From CAWHMN01 sp051001135 (lineage in GTDB: Bacteria > Acidobacteriota > Terriglobia > Terriglobales > Acidobacteriaceae), in the NCBI GenBank assembly GCA_051001135.1, contig JBPCNO010000047.1:4217-68216 (forward strand): 64,000 bases of DNA, given 5' to 3'. This document shows positions 59,491-64,000 of this stretch, piece after piece (within the stretch, counting starts at the first letter, position 1; the number at the start of each line of letters is the position of its first letter). A program made the position numbers and the translations under genes. Below the pieces are notes generated by a model, which was not told where the DNA came from, did no database searches, and worked only from the letters and a program-made list of their open reading frames with translations.

Positions 59491-62319
59491 ATGGATTACG
59501 TTCCACACGCGAGACGCTCTCGGCATTTCGGCATACTGCTCATGAGCTTCGCGCTCGCCATTGGCTGCGAGCTTTCGCGTCCTGCGATGTCGCACGCAGC
59601 GGAGACGACCACCGCAGCGGCCGATCACCCCGCGAACGTCTACAACCCTGTCGCGAATCCCCACGCGGTGGTGCGGTTGGGCCATGCGCGCTTCACGGTG
59701 CTCACGCCCCAACTCATCCGCATGGAGTGGGCTCCCGACGATCATTTCGAAGACCACGCCTCCTTCGTCTTCCTCAATCGCGATCTGCCGGTTCCCAGGT
59801 TCAAGTCGCATGTCAAAGGAACGCAAGCCGGACAGCAATTAGTGATTACGACCGATGCGCTGACTCTGCGCTACACCGCCACCAGCGCAGAGCAGGGCAA
59901 GTTCACAGCGGACGACCTGACGATCGAGTTCAAGCTGAATGGGCAGACCGCCGCCTGGCATCCGGGTATGGCCGATGCCGAAAACCTGCAGGGCACTACG
60001 CGCACGCTCGATGGCGCGCTCGGCTCGAAGACCAAGGAGCCCATCGAGCCCGGACTCCTGTCCCGCTCGGGATGGAGCGTTGTGGATGATTCCAGGCGCC
60101 CGCTCTTCGATTCCGACGACTTCAGCTTCGCCCAAGGCGAAAAGAGCCCGTGGCCGTGGGTGACCGAGCGGCCGGCGGGCGATCGGCAAGATCTCTACTT
60201 CTTCGGGTACGGCCACGCGTATAAGCAGGCGCTCGGTGACTACATCAAAGTGGCCGGACCCATTCCGCTGCCGCCCCGCTTTGCCTTCGGTGCATGGTGG
60301 TCCCGTTACTGGGCGTACAGCGATCAGGAGTTGGATGAGTTGGTGCGCGGCTTCCATCAGAACTCGACACCGCTCGATGTGCTGGTGATCGACATGGACT
60401 GGCACCGAACCTACGGCGAGAGCTGGTGGAAGCACCAGCAGGATGCGTCCGGCCATGCGCTGGGCTGGAGCGGCTATAGCTGGAACAAGATGTTGTTTCC
60501 CGATCCGCCACAGTTCCTCCAGCACCTGCATGAGGAGGGGTTGAAGGTCACCCTCAATCTTCATCCCGCCTCCGGCGTGCAGCCGTTCGAGGATCCATAT
60601 CCGGAGATGGCCAAGGCCATGGGCGTCGATCCGGCCAGCAAGCAATACGTGCCTTTCGATATTACAAATAAGAAGTTCGCCACCAACTACATGAACATCC
60701 TGCACCATCCGCTGGAGAAGCAGGGCATCGACTTCTGGTGGTTGGACTGGCAGCAGGAGGCGGACACGCGGATGCAGAATGTAAGCCCGACCTGGTGGCT
60801 GAACTATGTCCACTTCACCGATCAGGCGCGCGAGGGCAAGCGGCCGCTGCTCTTCCACCGCTGGGGCGGTCTCGGCAACCATCGGTATCAGATCGGCTTC
60901 TCCGGCGACACCATCTCCGTGTGGGACTCGCTCGCGTTCCAGCCCTGGTTCACCGCCACTGCCGCGAATGTAGGCTATGCCTACTGGAGTCATGACATCG
61001 GCGGCCATGCGCCGGGAGTAGTCGATCCGGAGCTCTACACTCGCTGGATCCAATTCGGTATCTTCAGTCCCATCCTGCGCACGCACACCACCAAGAATCC
61101 AGACTCCGAGCGCCGCATCTGGGCCTACCCCGAGCCGTACTCCGGCATCATGCGCGAGGCCTTCCAACGCCGCTACGCCATGCTGCCGTACATCTATACC
61201 GAAGCACGGCGCACCTATGACACCGGCGTAGCCTTTCTTCACCCGCTTTACTACGACTGGCCGGATGAGAACGCAGCGTACACCTCCAAGAACGAATACA
61301 TGTTCGGCGAGAGCCTGCTGGCGGCGCCGGTAGTCGCGCCAGTGAATGGAGCGACCGCGCTCGCGAGCGAGCCAGTGTGGCTGCCGGAGGGCGAGTGGGT
61401 GGAATGGCCCACCGGCCAACATCTTCACGGCCCGATCAGCCTCACCCGCAACTTCTCCATCCAGCAGATTCCCATTTATGTCCGCGCTGGCGCCATCCTG
61501 CCCATGGCTCCGCCTATGGAGTGGAGCGGGCAGAAGCCGCTGGATCCGCTCATCGTGACGGTGTTTCCGCTCGCCGATGGGGCCAGATCCAGCTACACGC
61601 TCTACCAGGATGCCGGCGACACCCGTGCGTACCAGCAAGATCAGGCGGCGCGCACCCCGATCTCTGCGGAAGAGAAGGGAAGCGATCTGACCGTCACGAT
61701 CGGTGCAGAGACGGGGAGCTATCCCGGCATGGAGGAGCAGCGCACGTATGAACTCAAGCTGCCCGGTGACTGGCCGCCCGCTTCCGTGACCGTGAACGGC
61801 GCGCCTGTCACGTACAGCAAGTCTAGGAGTACAAATGGATGGAGTTATGAGGGCAACACGCTGACTACGGTGGTCAAGTTGCCGCGCGGATCCGCACACC
61901 AGCCGGTCACGGTTGTCCTGCATCGGGATGCGGCGCTGATGGCGCGGCGCGGGGAGCTCGATGGATACGCCGGCGCCATGGCCCGTCTGCGCGAAGCCTA
62001 TGACGCGCTGAATCAGACGTGGCCGTTGGCCTGGTCACCCGACAATCTGATCGACGTCATGCAGAGCGGCGATCGCTTGAGCTACACGCCACAGTCAGCA
62101 GGCGAAGAACTCAAGCATTTCACGCTGGTGTTGTCCCAAGCGCGCGCGGATGTTCGTCAGGCGGCAGAGGGCCTCAACCCCGAGGAGCAACACCTTCTGG
62201 AGACAAGTAAGCATCGGCCGCTGAACAATGTTCCTCCGCAGAAGCTGATCGCCGATTACAAGACGCGCGCCGCGAAAGCCGACGCCCTTGTCTCCGACAT
62301 CCACATGGGCCCGCAATGA
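59491..62319 (+). CDS. Exported GH31 glycoside hydrolase (alpha-glucosidase/alpha-xylosidase type)
   Basis: A 942-aa GH31 enzyme with a signal peptide (LLMSFALAIGC, cut possibly near SHAAE). The catalytic barrel starts near 250 with PPRFAFGAWWSRYWAYSDQE. The nucleophile is Asp419 in IDFWWLDWQQEAD and the acid/base is Asp473 in GFSGDTISVW. HDIGGHAPG is a further family motif. C-terminal beta domains follow, and the last about 130 residues are an extra helical segment. The true sugar cannot be told. Start ATG 59491 is preceded by GGGTGA. Confidence 0.92.
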   Translation: MDYVPHARRSRHFGILLMSFALAIGCELSRPAMSHAAETTTAAADHPANVYNPVANPHAVVRLGHARFTVLTPQLIRMEWAPDDHFEDHASFVFLNRDLPVPRFKSHVKGTQAGQQLVITTDALTLRYTATSAEQGKFTADDLTIEFKLNGQTAAWHPGMADAENLQGTTRTLDGALGSKTKEPIEPGLLSRSGWSVVDDSRRPLFDSDDFSFAQGEKSPWPWVTERPAGDRQDLYFFGYGHAYKQALGDYIKVAGPIPLPPRFAFGAWWSRYWAYSDQELDELVRGFHQNSTPLDVLVIDMDWHRTYGESWWKHQQDASGHALGWSGYSWNKMLFPDPPQFLQHLHEEGLKVTLNLHPASGVQPFEDPYPEMAKAMGVDPASKQYVPFDITNKKFATNYMNILHHPLEKQGIDFWWLDWQQEADTRMQNVSPTWWLNYVHFTDQAREGKRPLLFHRWGGLGNHRYQIGFSGDTISVWDSLAFQPWFTATAANVGYAYWSHDIGGHAPGVVDPELYTRWIQFGIFSPILRTHTTKNPDSERRIWAYPEPYSGIMREAFQRRYAMLPYIYTEARRTYDTGVAFLHPLYYDWPDENAAYTSKNEYMFGESLLAAPVVAPVNGATALASEPVWLPEGEWVEWPTGQHLHGPISLTRNFSIQQIPIYVRAGAILPMAPPMEWSGQKPLDPLIVTVFPLADGARSSYTLYQDAGDTRAYQQDQAARTPISAEEKGSDLTVTIGAETGSYPGMEEQRTYELKLPGDWPPASVTVNGAPVTYSKSRSTNGWSYEGNTLTTVVKLPRGSAHQPVTVVLHRDAALMARRGELDGYAGAMARLREAYDALNQTWPLAWSPDNLIDVMQSGDRLSYTPQSAGEELKHFTLVLSQARADVRQAAEGLNPEEQHLLETSKHRPLNNVPPQKLIADYKTRAAKADALVSDIHMGPQ

Positions 62320-62368
62320 TGGAACGGCCGGCGTTTGGCCGCTTTCATCAACGGTGTAATACCTCGCG

Positions 62369-63205
62369 TCAACCCGGCACGATCCCATATTTTCCGGCAA
62401 GGAAACTCTGCAGCTCCGCCGGTAAAGCCTCGAACAGTTCCTGCCAGGTGAGCAGCTTCAGTCGGTGGCGCAGGTCCACCGGCAGCACCGCGCGCATCAC
62501 CAGATACCACGCCTCCACCAGGTCCGGGCGACGCGCATCCGCAAGCACGCAGAAGGAGCCCTGCTGCGCGAATGCCGCCAGGGCTCCACGGATGAGCTGG
62601 TAGCAGAAGACGGTCGACTCAGTAGCGGGCAGCAGACCCACATCGAAGACCTCGTCGAGATCGCGATAGCGTTGCAGCAGCCGGTGCGGCGCCGTCTGGA
62701 AGTTCGATTCAGTCAGCTTGGCTTCGATCAACAACTCGCCGAGCGCCAGGTCCACCTCCGTGCGGTCCGCCTTGCCATCCTTGAAGGGGACCCGCACACG
62801 CACACCGAACTCCGCCGTGCACGCAACGTCGATGCCCAGCAGCAACCGGACCGCACGTGTTTCGAGCGTGCGCGGGTGGCAGAAGATATTCATCAGCAGC
62901 GCGTCAGAGCTGTGCGCGCTGTCCAGCTCGCGCCATCGCCGATCGGCCGCCGGCAGCGAGCGACGTCCCTGGGTGAATACTTTCTGCATGCGCCGTTCCC
63001 ATGCCGGATTCCGCAGCATCTCTTTATAGGAAGCATCGAGGAAATTGCCGTGCCGTCCCCGCTCATCCGGTGCATAGATGACGCACGGCGGGTGCCCGTA
63101 TGTGAGTGCATGCGTAAGCGCGTATCTTTTTGCCCACTGATAGTTACGTGTAGTTAGCTCGTATCTTAGCTGAGAGGAGTGATACGCGGAAGGACGGTCG
63201 AACAT
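62369..63205 (-). CDS. PD-(D/E)XK nuclease-like protein of unknown role
   Basis: A 278-aa soluble protein. Residues about 150-170 carry RTEVDLALGELLIEAKLTE, which fits the D-(x)n-(E)-x-K core of PD-(D/E)XK nucleases: Asp in EVDLAL and Glu-Ala-Lys in LIEAK. The first part has HGNFLDASY and SSDALLMNIFC. It resembles proteins annotated as putative restriction endonucleases of the PGN_0703 type, but I am not sure of the family. No methyltransferase is next to it. Start ATG 63205. Confidence 0.55.
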   Translation of the reverse strand: MFDRPSAYHSSQLRYELTTRNYQWAKRYALTHALTYGHPPCVIYAPDERGRHGNFLDASYKEMLRNPAWERRMQKVFTQGRRSLPAADRRWRELDSAHSSDALLMNIFCHPRTLETRAVRLLLGIDVACTAEFGVRVRVPFKDGKADRTEVDLALGELLIEAKLTESNFQTAPHRLLQRYRDLDEVFDVGLLPATESTVFCYQLIRGALAAFAQQGSFCVLADARRPDLVEAWYLVMRAVLPVDLRHRLKLLTWQELFEALPAELQSFLAGKYGIVPG

Positions 63206-63380
63206 CGCGTCTTCTATTCTAGGTGATCGGGTTTCGGGCCGATAGGAGCGGCCGTAAAGTTACACTGCACCACATCCAGATTGACGCAATCAGACGCTGT
63301 CCTGCGCCTCCACAAAAAGGCCATACATCGAAAACAGCCGCCGAGACCTCTAACTCAGCAGATGGACAGAGGAGAACTGG

Positions 63381-64000
63381 ATGGCTAAGAGCGTTGCGGA
63401 TGCATTGATCGAACGTCTGATCGAGTGGGGAGTCGACACGATCTTCGGATTGCCCGGTGACGGGATAGACGGGCTCTTTGAGGCGCTGCGCACGCATCAG
63501 GACAAGCTCAGGTTCATTCAGGTGCGGCATGAAGAAGCGGCTGCGTTCGCCGCCTGCGGCTACGCTAAATTCTCAGGCCGGCTGGGCGTGTGCATCGCCA
63601 CCTCCGGCCCCGGCGGGATCCATCTGCTGAACGGACTCTACGATGCCAAGATGGATGGGCAGCCCGTGCTCGCCATTACCGGCCATACCTTTCACGACCT
63701 GATCGGCACCCACTATCAGCAGGGCGTCGATCTGGACAAGCTCTTCATGGATGTGTCGGTCTATAACGAACGTGTCATGGGCGCGGCCCATGTGGTGAAC
63801 GTAGTCGATGAAGCCATTCGCACCGCAATGGCGCGCCGAGGCGTCGCGCACATCACCGTTCCTAAGGACATCCAGACCTGGGACGCCACGCCGGATGATC
63901 GCTCTTCCGCCAACATTGCGCACCACAGCCGCGATCTCTTCGCCGCGGGTATCACCCACTCGCCGAAGGCATCGCTGGAGCAGGCTGCGGAGGTCCTGCA
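63381..64000 (+). CDS. Thiamine-diphosphate-dependent enzyme, pyruvate oxidase-like (partial)
   Basis: The first 206 residues or so of a ThDP enzyme; the gene runs off the window. It starts MAKSVADALIERLIEWGV after a GAGGAG site. The Pyr domain holds TIFGLPGDGIDGLFEAL, the catalytic Glu in VRHEEAAAFAACGYAK, and CIATSGPGGIHLLNGLYDAK. The pattern favours pyruvate:quinone oxidoreductase/pyruvate oxidase (PoxB-like) over acetolactate synthase, but the ThDP-binding C-domain is outside the window. Confidence 0.85.
   Translation, partial: MAKSVADALIERLIEWGVDTIFGLPGDGIDGLFEALRTHQDKLRFIQVRHEEAAAFAACGYAKFSGRLGVCIATSGPGGIHLLNGLYDAKMDGQPVLAITGHTFHDLIGTHYQQGVDLDKLFMDVSVYNERVMGAAHVVNVVDEAIRTAMARRGVAHITVPKDIQTWDATPDDRSSANIAHHSRDLFAAGITHSPKASLEQAAEVL

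Noticed and set aside
59839..61923. Minus-strand open frame of about 694 codons opposite the GH31 gene
   Set aside because: It mirrors the GH31 codon pattern and has no recognisable domain. The GH31 catalytic motifs prove the plus-strand gene.
1..64000. CRISPR array, tRNA or rRNA genes
   Set aside because: I saw no repeat-spacer pattern, cloverleaf with a CCA end or rRNA segment. A full scan with a dedicated tool would be decisive.

Overview
This 64 kb window looks like a chromosomal segment of an Acidobacteriota bacterium, probably class Terriglobia. The reasons are a GC-rich base composition and several gene types common in that group: a large exported protein with repeated choice-of-anchor-D domains, a VWFA-related exported protein, a short cyclic-glucan-synthase/glycoamylase protein, FG-GAP repeat proteins, and a MoaD-MoaE fusion. 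The phylum is inferred from gene content alone. I see no rRNA, tRNA, CRISPR array, prophage, insertion sequence or plasmid function. Genes are dense, sit on both strands and use ordinary stop codons, including TAG.

Layout. 0-8 kb: an AhpD-like protein and TrmO; a LuxR-type regulator with a degraded receiver; a histidine kinase next to a receiver/flavoprotein-reductase fusion; a cupin; and the flagellar stator genes motAB. 8-31 kb: a fatty-acid and branched-chain acyl-CoA catabolism region. Its minus-strand arm runs membrane FeS oxidoreductase, etfB, etfA, acyl-CoA ligase and alpha/beta hydrolase. A TetR regulator follows, then an exported GH39-like protein and an outer-membrane protein. The plus-strand operon is fadN-fadA-fadE. 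Next come enoyl-CoA hydratase, HMG-CoA lyase and an acyl-CoA carboxylase beta subunit. A 16-bp inverted-repeat motif of the form CTTACC-N4-GGTAAG lies before the FeS/etf arm and twice before fadN, which suggests one fatty-acid regulon under the TetR protein.

31-45 kb is mostly housekeeping: a decayed exported protein, an HD-domain hydrolase, an XRE regulator, UppS, DUF488, a Tat-exported SDR, MoaD-MoaE, a VWA protein, an Hfq-like protein with an inositol monophosphatase, an isochorismatase-like protein, an FG-GAP protein, ferredoxin, RecO, NuoI, an exported PPC-domain protein, a monooxygenase gene broken by two in-frame amber codons, and a GH73 glucosaminidase.

45-64 kb is an envelope and carbohydrate region: a translationally coupled ABC exporter and cyclic-glucan-synthase-like protein, an MFS gene with a one-base frameshift, a 1431-aa exported protein with anchor-D repeats and a GH39-like domain, an O-antigen ligase-like protein, a GH31 glycosidase, a PD-(D/E)XK nuclease-like protein, and the start of a pyruvate-oxidase-like ThDP enzyme that runs off the window.

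How the parts work together: the ligase activates fatty acids, FadE oxidises acyl-CoA and passes electrons to EtfAB, the membrane FeS protein would pass them to the quinone pool, and FadN and FadA complete the cycle. The hydratase, lyase and carboxylase genes fit leucine or other branched-chain acyl-CoA breakdown. The strongest unusual signals are the shared operator, the kinase/reductase pair, the double-amber gene and the coupled glucan exporter/synthase pair.
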